Part shown: positions 30,572-41,146 of the stretch, one piece after another
How positions within the stretch are numbered: the first letter of the stretch is position 1
Layout: each line of letters opens with the position of its first letter
Source: Rhynchopus sp. YZ270_cl-10
Lineage: Eukaryota > Euglenozoa > Diplonemea > Diplonemida > Diplonemidae
DNA: 64,000 bases
Assembly: GCA_964035575.1 (NCBI GenBank)
Contig: OZ037837.1
Span: 62,001 to 126,000, forward strand
Direction of reading: 5' to 3'
Made by a program: the position numbers and the translations under genes
The notes under the pieces: generated by a model
The model's input: only the letters and a program-made list of their open reading frames with translations
What the model was told of the DNA's origin: nothing
Database searches by the model: none

Positions 30572-31864
30572 TCAGCGCGGAAAGTCTGCAGGACGTCCAC
30601 ATGGACGGATCATATAACCCAACGCGTCAAAACGCACACCGTTGATCAGCACCTCCGCAACTGCCTTGGGGTCCAGTCCTGGGCCAGGGAGTGCCGTCAC
30701 CACCCCAATCTTCCCCTTCGGCACAACCTGCCCACGTTCCTCACCCTCAAGTTGGACAAGCGACTCCACACGCATGCCCACACGGTACATTCTACATTTC
30801 TGTTTCTTTGTCTGTGTCAGAACAACTGATCCTTCCATGCTCAGCCACGCCAAGCTCTCTCCTTCTGCAATCCTTTTACGTCTGAACCTCATGTCGAAGC
30901 AGTCTTTACGCAACCCCTCTACAGACGCCACCTTCCGACGCAAGTCCCCGACCGTGTCATGCACACTCAGCTCAATCTCGTGTTCCTTTCCATACAATCC
31001 CCGCACATGGACAGACACGTGCACAGCAAGCGCTGACTTCTTAGTAAGTGCATCGTGCACGCTTGAAACAGGCAGATTCAGGGAAAACGTTGCTCGTGGG
31101 GGTGCAGCACCCACAAGGCGGTGCCAGTCTCCACTCGCTGCTGCGATGTTGTTGATGCTCCGCAAAACAGCCTGCGACTCTGTGACCGCACGCAGCACCT
31201 GGTCGTCCCCAAGCTGGAGCACCTTCTCGCACTCAGCAATCATGTGTTCTCTCTGTGCAATTTGCGCCTTCAGTGCACATACCTCCCCTTCACGACTGAG
31301 TGCATGTGTGAGGAAGTTCCGTGCCACCTCCTCCTCACACATGACTTCGCTGCGCGACACATCCTCACGCATCACGAAGTGTCCGACGTGTGTCTGAAGG
31401 AGAAGGTCTTTGTACGTGTCCTCCAGGGGTGGGAGTGCCTCAAGCACACGGTACCCGCCTTCTGCAGCAGTCTGCTGTGGTGTCAGGTTTGTCACGTGCG
31501 AGCGGAGGGTGTTGCGCTGGAGTTTCATGTAGTCTGTGATGTCAACTGTCCTGTGACCCGCATGTGTGTCGCTCTTGTCACAGCGCAGGCAGATCAACGC
31601 GTCTCCACACGCAGGGTCTACACAGACGAGGCACAGCTGTTGTCCTGGGTGATGTGCACACTTCGACGACATTCCGTACGGAGTCACAGAAGCGAGATGT
31701 ATCTCACGGTCACGTGCCCTCAAGGATGAGTGGAACACTTCGAAGCACGCAGGTGTATCGCAGAAGAACAGCTCCGTGCAGACCCCGCACTGCAGCTGTG
31801 CAGGCTCGCCACAGTTCTCACAGCTGGGCATCTGTGGTGCGGTGGGCTGCGTGTCACACCCCAT
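30572..31864 (-). CDS. B-box/coiled-coil/ubiquitin-like/SH3-like protein, copy 5
   Basis: 430 residues starting MGCDTQPTAPQMPSCE. Both B-boxes, the helical region, the ubiquitin-like domain (DTVGDLRRKVASVEGL, MRFRRKRIAEGE) and the SH3-like domain (YRVGMRVESLV ... KGKIGVVTALPG ... FDALGYMIRPC) are intact. It ends eight residues later (GRPADFPR), so it lacks the Trp-rich tail of copy 3. It is the furthest upstream of the array. The N-terminal half resembles copy 4 and the C-terminal half copy 3, which suggests past recombination between copies. Confidence 0.87.
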   Translation of the reverse strand: MGCDTQPTAPQMPSCENCGEPAQLQCGVCTELFFCDTPACFEVFHSSLRARDREIHLASVTPYGMSSKCAHHPGQQLCLVCVDPACGDALICLRCDKSDTHAGHRTVDITDYMKLQRNTLRSHVTNLTPQQTAAEGGYRVLEALPPLEDTYKDLLLQTHVGHFVMREDVSRSEVMCEEEVARNFLTHALSREGEVCALKAQIAQREHMIAECEKVLQLGDDQVLRAVTESQAVLRSINNIAAASGDWHRLVGAAPPRATFSLNLPVSSVHDALTKKSALAVHVSVHVRGLYGKEHEIELSVHDTVGDLRRKVASVEGLRKDCFDMRFRRKRIAEGESLAWLSMEGSVVLTQTKKQKCRMYRVGMRVESLVQLEGEERGQVVPKGKIGVVTALPGPGLDPKAVAEVLINGVRFDALGYMIRPCGRPADFPR

Positions 31865-32447
31865 GTTGTGTGTTTCGAAGAGGTGGGAGGTGCAGGGGTA
31901 TGGAAGGGGTTGGTGCAAAGGGGCAGGGACAGGTGAAGAGGTAAAAACATATTTCTAAAAATGTCCTATTTTAACACTTTCAGCCAATTGGAGGACGTGG
32001 TGGTGGGTATCACGTTATGAAGCCACATAGAAGCCACACAACTGTACTGCATTGTACTGTTTAGTTTTACTTTTTGTTTTTTATTTTTTTCAAAAATCCA
32101 AAAGAGTGCGGAGGTAACGAGAACCAAAAAAAAACCTATTCTACGCTGACAAAAAAACAAGAACCTCAACTTGACAAGGTGCTGATCCGAAAAAAAAACA
32201 AAGTGCTCGAAAGAAGTAATAGAGTTCCCATCCCACATAGGATTTCTCCATTTCTACGTATTTTCACTTAAATATAGGAATATACGACGTAAATCAGGAC
32301 TCAAATTTTATTTTACTTTTTGCACACCTCAGCGTAAAGAGCAATCCCTCATCCCTCCATGATATGTTGTATTCAAAGCTTATCGTTATGCTTACAAAAG
32401 GCACACATACATCATGTGAGACACAATTCGAAAAAGGGAAAATGACT
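31865..32447. other. 5' flank of B-box copy 5
   Basis: No gene seen. The first 60 bases resemble the leaders of other B-box genes, with a pyrimidine-rich minus strand. Confidence 0.4.
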
Positions 32448-32450
32448 ATA

Positions 32451-34336
32451 ACACCCACGTTACTAATACCCATTTACGATAATACCCACTGGGTATTATC
32501 GTAAACTTTTTGGGTATTATCGTAAACTATTTGGGTATTAGTTTTGGGTATTATCGTAAACGTTTTGGGTATTACCCAGGTACCCAGGTACGATGTGATT
32601 TAGCTGGCTACTCGCGCAAGGTATCAGAGGCGCTCGCACGCTGGTGAATGTGCAGACAAGGTATGGTTTCATCGACCCCAGAGAAAATACAATTTTCACT
32701 AAATATATGGGGGGGGGGTTTTTTTTACACAACTTTTTGCATCCCTGTCTTACATCCTCAAATTCAGGGTAACCATTTTTCTTGACAATTAACAATTAAT
32801 CTTTCTCCAAGCGACATAACTTAATTACACCCACATTTACACTCATCACAGGATCGCGAAATCTGAACTGCATCAGCGATTGCGCTTCTCCGTCTCCGAC
32901 ATTCTACACCTCAACATACGAAGACCTGGGTGGGAACATTTAGTCAGTCACTGCTATAGCCATTAACCCAGGGAGCATAGCTAGTGCAAGAAATTCGACT
33001 TTGGCAACCTTCCGGAAAGTCTGTCCTCTGCTCGCGGAGGACTAGACACAAGAAAATATTGCGTTCCCCCAGAAAACCAGTGCACATTTCACACTCCTTG
33101 TGGGTGGTCTTGTTGCCTTTTTGGTCAACAGTAATTTTGGCCCAGGCATGCTCTTGAAGCATGACAATTTAGTGTGTATGGGGCAGGGTGTTGTTTTGTT
33201 CTGAATTCTCTTTGTTATAACATCTAAGTCAATCGCGGGTGGTGGTTTGTGTAGCGTGAGGCACTCTTTTTAGCAAACTTCCTGCGGCTGCTAAAGTGTT
33301 ATTTCTTCGGATTTAACAACGTACAGCGTAACATAGTGGTTTCGCCTGGTCGACACAACCTTTGATAGATATGGGATAACCAACCCCCTTCGACCCCTTG
33401 TGGGTTCACTGAACAAGCCCTAGTGGTAGTTAAACGCGATTGACATTTACATTCCTAGAGATGAAAGAACAAGACAACACTTCTGTACCCGCGCATCAAA
33501 ATTGTGGAAAACTTTGCACCCCAAACACCCTCAACAACGCCCGCCAAAAGGCGCCCCTTGTTGCTGGGAGTTGGTTCTCATGATACCTGCACAGCGGGCA
33601 TTCCTCTGAGTCCAACGCATGTTTGGCCTGTCTGCGGCGTTGTACTTAAGGTGCACGAAGACAGGGTCTGGTGGTAAATTTTGCGTAGTACTGCGACGTA
33701 GTGCTGCGTGGGTCTGGGAATATGGGTACCTGGGTACAGGATATTGGTTGTGTAAGACATCTTCCACCATGCATTGAGGAGGGTAAGACAGTGTTCGCAG
33801 TTTCTACCTGATAGCATTACAACATTTAACTTCTCCACGGGGGTCTTGGGCCGTTCACTCGGTTCTACCTTGACTACCGGAAGATATTCTTGAGGCCTTT
33901 TTGGTCTCTAGAATATCCGGTCTTCCCGAACGGAGGCACACTTTGTGTGTTACTACGACCTGGCAATTTCCAGCAGTAGGTTAAGTAATCTTTCTTGTAA
34001 ATTGTTGGATCATTATCTCCTCAGTGCATGAATGCCCCATGTGACTGGACACTTTTGTGTTTGTCATGTGGAGCTGTGGTTGCTCTTTCACGACTTTTTT
34101 CCTGTTCCTGGGTACCTGTTCCTGGACCTGGACCTGGGTACCTGGGTACCTGGGTGCTACCCAACCTGGGTAATACCCAAAAAGTTTACGATAATACCCA
34201 AAAAGTTTACGATAATACCCAAAAAGTTTACGATAATACCCAAAACTAATACCCAAAAAGTTTACGATAATACCCAAAAAGTTTACGATAATACCCAGTG
34301 GGTATTATCGTAAATGGGTATTAGTACCGTGGGTGT
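32451..34336. mobile_element. TIR transposon, 1.9 kb, iterated ends, TA-flanked
   Basis: The ends begin ACACCCACG and continue TACTAATACCCATTTACGAT in inverse orientation. Each arm contains a small array of AATACCCAAAAAGTTTACGAT units (21 bp; more units in the right arm, 34163-34303). TA flanks both sides (32449-32450 and 34337-34338). The interior carries the R1 repeat (33146-33840) with a degraded minus-strand coding trace, so this may be a decayed autonomous DNA transposon or an element with R1 nested inside. A solo end is at 4906. Confidence 0.75.
33146..33840 (-). repeat. Dispersed repeat R1, copy 2
   Basis: Starts GGCATGCTCTTGAAGCATGA and shares GGGGCAG..TTGTTTTGTTCT, the AAAACTTTGCACCCCA block and GGGAGTTGGTTCTCATG with the other copies. 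A minus-strand trace contains a CPLC pair, hinting at a zinc-binding protein end, but the frame is not continuous. Confidence 0.6.
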
Positions 34337-34338
34337 TA

Positions 34339-35137
34339 TGATAATTACCCCTTCGAAAAACAGAGAAAATAGTAGACCTCTTGTGCTTACTAGTGATCAC
34401 CTAAAAAAATTGTTTGATTATAGACTACTATCACTAGAGAGCAGCCACGGTTTTCTTCACAGGATCCATAAAAAGTAACCACATAAAAAAAACTTGTAAG
34501 TCTCTCGTGCACAGATATTTACAAAATAGGAAAGGAGGGAGGAACCTAAGCGTGTGTGCCTGGTCCAAAAAAAAGGGGAGAACGGGGAAGTGATGACCAG
34601 ATATGTATGGCTTGTGCATGTCACAAGAAGACTGGGGAGGGGAAAATGTTTTGGTGGTTTTGCAAAAGAGAAAAAATAAAATTGCAAAAAAAAAAAAAAG
34701 AAAATTTGTGTCAGGGGCAGATGCCTGGCGTGGACCTTCTGTATGATGAAATTATGTATAAACACAGTGCCGCTTGACGCTTTGCTTCTCACCACATGGG
34801 GTGGGGAGTGCCACATAACGTAACATAACATTCTGGAATGCAGTCCATATTATGAACTGTCGCATGACAGAACAGATGAAACGTTTAAATGCGCATCGTC
34901 AAGAGGGGCTGTGGAAGCAAAAAACCTTTTATTTTTTTGGTTTTTTTTTTTGAATAAAAAAAAGCGAAAAAGATGCCTCGGTAGGTTACAGACACGTAAC
35001 AGTGAAAAGAAAAAGGGGAGGACACATCATGCCACATCGTTTAAAACTTAGTTTTCATTAGTGGAAGTGCACAGAATCGAGGAAACAAAGACTGAGCAAC
35101 ACATCAAGCATGGTCTAGCAATAAGTACTATTTCATA
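34339..35137. other. Spacer
   Basis: No gene seen. GTAGACCTCTTGTGCTTACT near 34374 faintly resembles the LINE 3' end. A long A run lies at 34686. Confidence 0.35.
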
Positions 35138-35139
35138 TA

Positions 35140-35331
35140 CCGACCCTCCCCCGTGAAATTGTCCCCCCCAAAAAAAAACCGGTATTTTGCCGCCAGGGAC
35201 AATTTCAAGGGAGTCGCGGGGACAACTTTTGCTCTCCCTTCTTCACCCCAAAAACGGCCACCCCCCTACAGTACGAGATATTGACTTTTTCCCCCAGGGG
35301 GGGGGGGGACAATTTCACGGGGGAGGGTCGG
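35140..35331. mobile_element. MITE, 192 bp, ~30-bp inverted ends, TA-flanked
   Basis: Ends CCGACCCTCCCCCGTGAAAT and its reverse complement, continuing TGTCCCCCCC. TA at 35138-35139 and 35332-35333. The middle has a second partial copy of GGGACAATTTCA. No coding sequence. Confidence 0.88.
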
Positions 35332-35333
35332 TA

Positions 35334-36155
35334 CATTCTTTTCTTACGAAGGCATAGGCTTGTGATAGAGGGTGCTAAAAAGAAGTACCCTTGTAATAAA
35401 TGCCAAAAGACCAAAAATGCATTTTTCCCGTTTTGCGCCAAAAAAGAAAAAAAAACGGTGAACCAGAACTCAATTCCAACTCACACAGTGGCTACGAAGA
35501 AGAATGCTAACAGAATGCTTGCGGACACTTTGTCCCACACAAAAGAGTGACACATCCACAACAAAGACAAATACCACATGGGGTGATAAGAAATGGAGGG
35601 AGGGGGGCATGGAGACAACCACGTAACATAATATTATGTGCATAAAGTATTTGGCACATCACAAATTATACGAGCTTGTCATCGAAATGAGTGGGATGGG
35701 CCTTTACCGTCAGCTGCATGGTGACCATGTGACCCGGGTATCAAGCCATACCTTGTTATGTAACAGAAAACGATGCCATGATAAGCAAACATTTGCCTTT
35801 TTTTCATGAAATGCATTGTAAAAAAAACATGGGGGAAAAAAATCATAATATTGGGTGGATTGAGCTCAATATTATTACCCAGAAAAGATACCTTCAGGAT
35901 TGGGTGCATATGGTCGTCGAGACCCTTGATCAGATATTCTGTTTGGGTTTCAATGAAAGGTTTTTATTTTATGATTACATCATTGTCATATGCCATGCAA
36001 TGCTAAAAAGGAAATTGAACACCTTCCAACTCCTTACCTTTTCTATTCTGGGGCGGGTTGGAGTAGAACCACATTTTCACCGACAGGTCGAGGTGTGTGC
36101 GTTTCACCACAACCTCTCCCTTTTGTCTTTATTGTTTGCGGGGGGGGGGGGGTTA
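35334..36155. other. Spacer
   Basis: No convincing gene; one plus-strand frame is open across 35778-36473 but runs into a repeat element. 36047-36105 repeats the word block found at 8940-9000. Confidence 0.4.
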
Positions 36156-36156
36156 G

Positions 36157-37163
36157 GGGATACGACTCCAGCCATTTTGGCTGGGACCAAACGCACGGAA
36201 AATTCATTTGGCATTATCTGGCCATCTCCAAGGCAACTGCGGGTGAAAAACACCCTCAGAGTGGGTCACAGGGGGCCTGTGGGTCGAAAAACGACCCAGA
36301 AGCCACCCCAGAATACAAAAAAATGGAAAAAAATAGTGAAAAAACGGCTTTTTTCACGTTTTGGCCACTTTGGGCAAAATAGCGATTTTTCGAGAAAAAA
36401 ATCAAAAACCGGGATATTTTTTGACATCACAAAGCCTCCTTTGGCACAAATATACCCCAAAAGTGGCCTGTGAGTCCATTCCAACCTGTTTTGGACATAT
36501 TTGACACTTTTGGAAGTGTTTTTTTGGTGTTTTTAGGTCAAAAAAATGCCCAAGACGTCCCCAAGACATCCCCAAGACACTTTGCACACCCCCTGTTACG
36601 GTCATATTTTTTTCGTTTTTTTGCCTGAAACCCCCAAAATACCCCTCCCGGACCCCACATAGTCCCGAATATCCATCACACACCCACTCAGAGTGAGTAG
36701 AAGCACCCCAAAAAAAATATTTTTTAAAGCCCTTCAACTTCAACATGGATGCTGCCGAAACTGAAGCACAATTTTAGGGCTAGGTATTAAAAAACGGCCA
36801 AAAAAAGTACCTAAAGTGTCCAAAACAGGTCGGAATGGACTCACAGGACCTCCCTGGGGTAGGTTTGTGCCCAAGCAGCTGTCATGACGTCAAAATTTTG
36901 CTGTTTTTTTGATTTTTTTGTCCAAAAATGGCCATTTTACCCAACATGGCCAAAACCGTCAAAAGGCCACTTTTTCACTATTTTTTTGCATTTTTTCATA
37001 TTCTGAGTCGCCCTTAGCATGAATTTTCGGGTCACAGGGTGTTTCTGACCCATTTCTGGGTGGGTATGAGGGGTGGTTTGTACGTACTTTGCGCGGAAGT
37101 CCAAAAAAGTCAAAATGCCTCAAAAAAATAGGGGTTTTGCCCCCACCTAGGGGGGGGGGGGTG
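36157..37163. mobile_element. Foldback element, ~1 kb
   Basis: Two arms of about 290 bases (36240-36530 and 36795-37090) are diverged inverse copies: GGCCTGTGAGTCCATTCC and CCTGTTTTGGACA on the left answer GGAATGGACTCACAGGACC and TGTCCAAAACAGG on the right, and ATAGTGAAAAAACGGC answers the reverse near 36975. Outer bounds are set by TTAGGGG and CCTAGGGG next to poly-G runs and are uncertain; the outermost bases are not clearly inverse. Divergence between arms suggests an older insertion. Confidence 0.65.
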
Positions 37164-37510
37164 GGAAAACAACAAATGAAAAGTAGGAGTGTGGTTTCAA
37201 TTTTTTTGATAATGTGACAACGATGAACACCCTAGTCTAGGCTATAGATTAGTCAGCATACGGTTTTTATTGTACACCCGAGCAAAGGACATTCAATCAG
37301 GAAGATTAGTACACAACTCAAGACAAATAATAAAAACCCCTTTCAGCGTTTAGTTGGTACGCCACCCACGTCATGATGCAAAAAAAAAAAAGTAGCGCCG
37401 TGGTTGCAATACTGAAACTACAGTCTAGCTCGACCCATCCGGCACAAAAAAATGTTTGATGTCAAAAAGAGAGGGTAGGGGTTTTCCAAAATCCATCCCA
37501 AAAAAAAAAG
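37164..37510. other. Spacer
   Basis: No gene or repeat recognised. Confidence 0.35.
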
Positions 37511-37511
37511 G

Positions 37512-37560
37512 TTGATAAGATGATCCTAAGCCTCTCGTGCTTAGTGCACCTTAAAAAAAA
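37512..37560 (-). repeat. Detached LINE 3' end (or SINE tail)
   Basis: GATAAGATGATCCTAAGCCT then CTCGTGCTTAGTGCACCTT closely matches the terminal bases of the LINE (GATGAACCTAAGCCTCACG, TGCTTAGTCACCTT). The stem CTAAGC/GCTTAG with a 7-base loop is preserved at 37526-37544. No LINE coding sequence adjoins, so this is either an extremely 5'-truncated copy or a short element using the same tail. Confidence 0.65.
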
Positions 37561-37944
37561 TTCTAAAGGGATAGCGAATCATCCTGAAAAGAATCACAAA
37601 ATACATGAGAACATGAGGTTAGGAAAATATAGGAAAAGAAAAACAAACTCGCGTGCACGTGACAATAACAGACAGAAACATACTCAAACACAGGTATTCA
37701 CTCATATGAGTGCATTTCAAAAGCACACACGATTTCACAACAGACCTACAGAAGAAAAAAAGAGAAATCACTGATGAGTGAGGCAAGCCCAGCCTCACAG
37801 CGAGTCACCTGGAACAGAAGGAAAATACTTTTGTGCAAGGAACTCCTCATTGATTTCAAAAACGCAAAAAATGGAGATGCTGGGTGCACAAAAACAGGGA
37901 ATTACCCTGAAAAATAGGTGATGCAGGCACCTCCGACTGACCTA

Positions 37945-38174
37945 CACGACGGTGAAGTAAATGACATGTGCTTTTTACATGTGATTTACATGTAACTTTT
38001 TTGGTCTGGTTCGCACATGTACCACATGCAAAATGACATGTGCGGTAACGTACATTGACCGTAAAAAGGTCAACCGACATGTAAAATGACATGTGAGTAC
38101 ATTTTATTTTACATGTCACTGCTCTTCATGTCATTTTACATGTAAAGGCACATATCATTTACTTCACCGTCGTG
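37945..38174. mobile_element. MITE, 230 bp, ACATGT-rich, TA-flanked
   Basis: Ends CACGACGGTGAAGTAAATGA and the inverse at 38155-38174, with one mismatch. TA at 37943-37944 and 38175-38176. The interior is a thicket of ACATGT palindromes (about ten). No coding sequence. Close match of the ends suggests a recent insertion. Confidence 0.88.
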
Positions 38175-38176
38175 TA

Positions 38177-38807
38177 TGTAAAATGATTGCCCCGGATGAA
38201 AGAGTAAGTACGGCAAACAGAAGTTTGTAAAAATACAACCTACAACAGTAGATGTAAAAAGGAAACCTAATGGCTTGCCCGTACCGTAGTGTGAACGGGG
38301 GGGTGCGGAAACAACTGCTCATCTGCTGGCTTATCTTCCGCTGAAGAGTTGTGAGCTTACGGATACTCCGTTCGCTTCACCCAACTCTTTTTTGATACCA
38401 GAAAAAAAAGTGATCATCGAGACAAAAGAGAGGCGTCCCTGAAAAAAATAAAAATAAAACTTGATGTGGCCCTGTGCACACAAACACTTCATGTTGACTC
38501 CAAACAAAAACACATACAAAAAGACGCACTCGAATACAAAAATAGTTTTTTTTTTGAGACGAAACAAAAAAAACAACAAAAATGTGGCCATTTCAAAAAA
38601 TGAAAAAAAAGATCAGTTGCAAAGGTGATCCCATTAAGCCTCACGCACATTCGTCACTTCAAGAAAATGATGACAAAATTAGACTCTCTGTCCACCCCCT
38701 CCTCTCCGTTGTTCCATCCACTCTTTAAGTAAATACAATGGTAGTAACATGACACATAAATGTACATCATCTTCACTCAACACTGCAGATGGGATTGTTC
38801 GAGTTGC
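38177..38807. other. 3' flank of MFS copy 1
   Basis: No gene seen. CCCATTAAGCCTCACGCACA at 38630 is a weak LINE-3'-end-like word. Confidence 0.4.
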
Positions 38808-40262
38808 TCAAATAACCTGCGTAAGGTCGCTGTACTTCTTGCGCCCGAGCAGCCCTGCAATGGTGAAGAACACTACAGCCAGGCCAAGGCAGGGCATGAG
38901 GATTGTCATAGTCCAACGCCAGTCCTGCAGACTATCCTGAATCGCCCCAGCGTAGTACGGCGAGGGCACGTCCCCCACCACGTGGAACACAAGAACTGCA
39001 AACCCCATTGCTTGGGCGCGAAGCTTATGTGGCACTGAGTTGAGGATAGCATAGGTCGCTGGGCCGAAGTAGAACGCAAAGGTGTAGAAGCCGACAAAGA
39101 AGAAAGGGAAAAACCCTGCAAGGTGTGGGTCGTTGAACGGCATGTTGAACGCAAGCGTGAGGCACACTGTTGAGTTTACAAGCGCGCCTGCGACAAGCTT
39201 GCAGGCTGTGACGTACCCTCCACCGTGATAGTCAAGCAACGCACCTCCCGTCAACGTCCCCATGATGCCGGCAACAATGACAACACCTCCGAAGTACAGA
39301 TCCGCGTTATCCAAATTGTACACCTGGCGTGCTGCCTTGGGTCCCCAGAAGCTGATAATACCCGCTATCGCCATCACAACTGAGTACCCGGCCACAGCAA
39401 GCAACCAGCGAGGGTTCGTCGACAGCTGCTTCACATCCTCCCACAGCGACTGCTGCCCCTCAACGTGCAATGGCTCCAGAACCTTCGCAGACACAGACAG
39501 ACGCGCTTCGTGAGACGGCGCAAGGGGGTGCTCCGCACGCTCACCATCCTCAAGCAGACGAGAAGAATCCCTCGGGTCAACAACAACAGACTCTCTGTTT
39601 CCTTTCAGCACATCCCACGTCAGGTGCTTCGGGCGTGCAACAAGAAGCATAATCGCAAAGGGAGCGTTCAGTGCTGCCTGGATGCGGAAGGCCCACCTCC
39701 AGTCGAGGTCCTGCACCACCATGCCCATGAGAAACCCTACTGCAGTGCCAACAGAGAGACACATGTAGAAGAGTGCCATCCACACCCCTCTGCGCTCTGC
39801 AGGTGCAATCAGGTCGATCATCGCAGGTGCCACGACAGTGAAGGAAGGCTCCGAGACTCCAAGCACCGTACGGCATGCAAGCAGCATCTCCCACGACTGG
39901 CAGAACCCAGCCGCAATGAGCGCAACGGTGAAGATGCTCTGCCCCACCCCCATGACAGTGAAGGGGTGGACGTACTTCACGGCGTGCGCAGAGACAGGAG
40001 ACGCGATGGTGAGCCCGACAGTGAAGAACGACGACAGCAGGCCAGCCTGGGCGTTGGTCAGGTTGTACTCGCCCTGGTACCCCGTGTACCCACATTCGTT
40101 TCTGCACGCAAGCGACTCGTCGTCCTCACAGAGCTTGCTGCACGCAGTGTCCTCGTAGTGGCCCGTCACACCGTTGCTCGCAATCGCACCTCGTTCAATG
40201 TAGTTCAGCAGCTGTACCGCGCAAAACCAGCACAGCACCAGACGGGGTGTAAAGAAATTCAT
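38808..40262 (-). CDS. Spinster-like MFS transporter, copy 1
   Basis: 484 residues with about twelve hydrophobic segments. It matches the Spns branch of the major facilitator superfamily: NYIER in helix 1 (20-24, cf. NYxDR), a first outer loop with five Cys (41-57) and an N-linked site, the CRTVLGVSEPSF block in place of R..G.GE, MIDLIAPAERRG between helices 4 and 5, and FYMCLSVGTAVGF. Spns proteins carry sphingolipids or lysophospholipids across membranes; substrate here is inferred only. An acidic insert (WDVLKGN ... EDGERAEHP) separates the two halves. The start ATG is the first in frame and is conserved in copy 2. Confidence 0.9.
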   Translation of the reverse strand: MNFFTPRLVLCWFCAVQLLNYIERGAIASNGVTGHYEDTACSKLCEDDESLACRNECGYTGYQGEYNLTNAQAGLLSSFFTVGLTIASPVSAHAVKYVHPFTVMGVGQSIFTVALIAAGFCQSWEMLLACRTVLGVSEPSFTVVAPAMIDLIAPAERRGVWMALFYMCLSVGTAVGFLMGMVVQDLDWRWAFRIQAALNAPFAIMLLVARPKHLTWDVLKGNRESVVVDPRDSSRLLEDGERAEHPLAPSHEARLSVSAKVLEPLHVEGQQSLWEDVKQLSTNPRWLLAVAGYSVVMAIAGIISFWGPKAARQVYNLDNADLYFGGVVIVAGIMGTLTGGALLDYHGGGYVTACKLVAGALVNSTVCLTLAFNMPFNDPHLAGFFPFFFVGFYTFAFYFGPATYAILNSVPHKLRAQAMGFAVLVFHVVGDVPSPYYAGAIQDSLQDWRWTMTILMPCLGLAVVFFTIAGLLGRKKYSDLTQVI

Positions 40263-40310
40263 GTTTTGTCAGTATTGTTGTCTGGCGGGGTGGATGGTGG
40301 GTGGGGTTTG

Positions 40311-40337
40311 CTCGGTACGAAAGGGGAAGAGGAAGAT
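40311..40337 (-). promoter_or_regulatory. Likely splice acceptor of MFS copy 1
   Basis: Minus strand CTTCCTCTTCCCCTTTCGTA then CCGAG, about 50 bases before the ATG, and conserved before copy 2. Typical pyrimidine tract plus AG spacing for trans-splicing. Confidence 0.5.
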
Positions 40338-40444
40338 GCACTTGAGTATGAACTAGTGGAGGGGGAGGGAAGCAACAGATGAACAGTAAAATACGTTGTG
40401 TGAAATTATTTAATAGCTATTTTGTACCTACCAGAAAAGTAGTT

Positions 40445-40504
40445 TTCTTGATGAGTGTTTTCTGAGTGTGCATGAGTGCACACTCAGAAACCACGAATCA
40501 AGAA
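40445..40504. repeat. 60-nt hairpin in the MFS spacer
   Basis: TTCTTGAT ... TTCTGAGTGTGCA, a TGAG loop, then TGCACACTCAGAA ... ATCAAGAA. The inner 13-bp stem is perfect. It could be a small foldback element or an RNA structure in the copy 1 upstream region; it has no counterpart upstream of copy 2. Confidence 0.65.
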
Positions 40505-41146
40505 GAACGACCTTTCCGAGGTCAAAGCATAGTTTTGTTGAAAATTTCCAACTTTGAGGCACTATTTGCACACAGAACCTCCTGTGTTTCCAAACGACCA
40601 CCAAAAGGTGCCCTACCTGGCTACCTGGACTGAAAATACACCAGGATCCAGGTGCCTGGGTGCCTGGGTGCCCAGGCACCACCCAGAAAACGAACTCAAC
40701 CACCAGAAAACAAAAAGTGTCAACTCGTAAAGAAAAGATCTCAATCAACTCACCCAGAAAAGTATAAAAAAAAAAGTGCGGAAAAGATGGAAATTTTCAA
40801 CAAAAGTTTATTCAGTCAAGTGTTTTTGACAGAAAAAAACTTGAGAAAAATTTGTGTGTTGGCGGAGAAAAAAACAGTCGTTAGTTCCGATAAAAGTCTC
40901 CTGCGTCGGTTTTCTCTTTCACAGTACGAAAGCTACACCGGGGAGTGAGGAAGAAGTTGTGTTGTCTTGAACACTTCCCCAACCATATCACACTGCATTC
41001 GAGTACATTGACGTAGCTAACGAAGCAACCAGGGCGACACGATTCAGCCACAAAGCTCCTTCAACTTGCCTTCAAGTACTCTACGGGACACAACGCTGCT
41101 GCAGCAGGAGAAGTAGTCAACGCTGCAGATGGATTGATCGAATGGC
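40505..41146. other. Spacer between the MFS copies
   Basis: 40880-40920 carries GTTCCGATAAAAGTCTCCTG and CGTCGGTTTTC, a word repeated at 27137 and 42803. 40640-40682 has GGTGCCTGGGTGCC inverse copies. No gene seen. Confidence 0.45.

Noticed and set aside
32451-34336. AATACCCAAAAAGTTTACGAT units as a CRISPR array
   Set aside because: Units are directly adjacent without unique spacers, occur in inverse orientation at the other end, and the context is eukaryotic.
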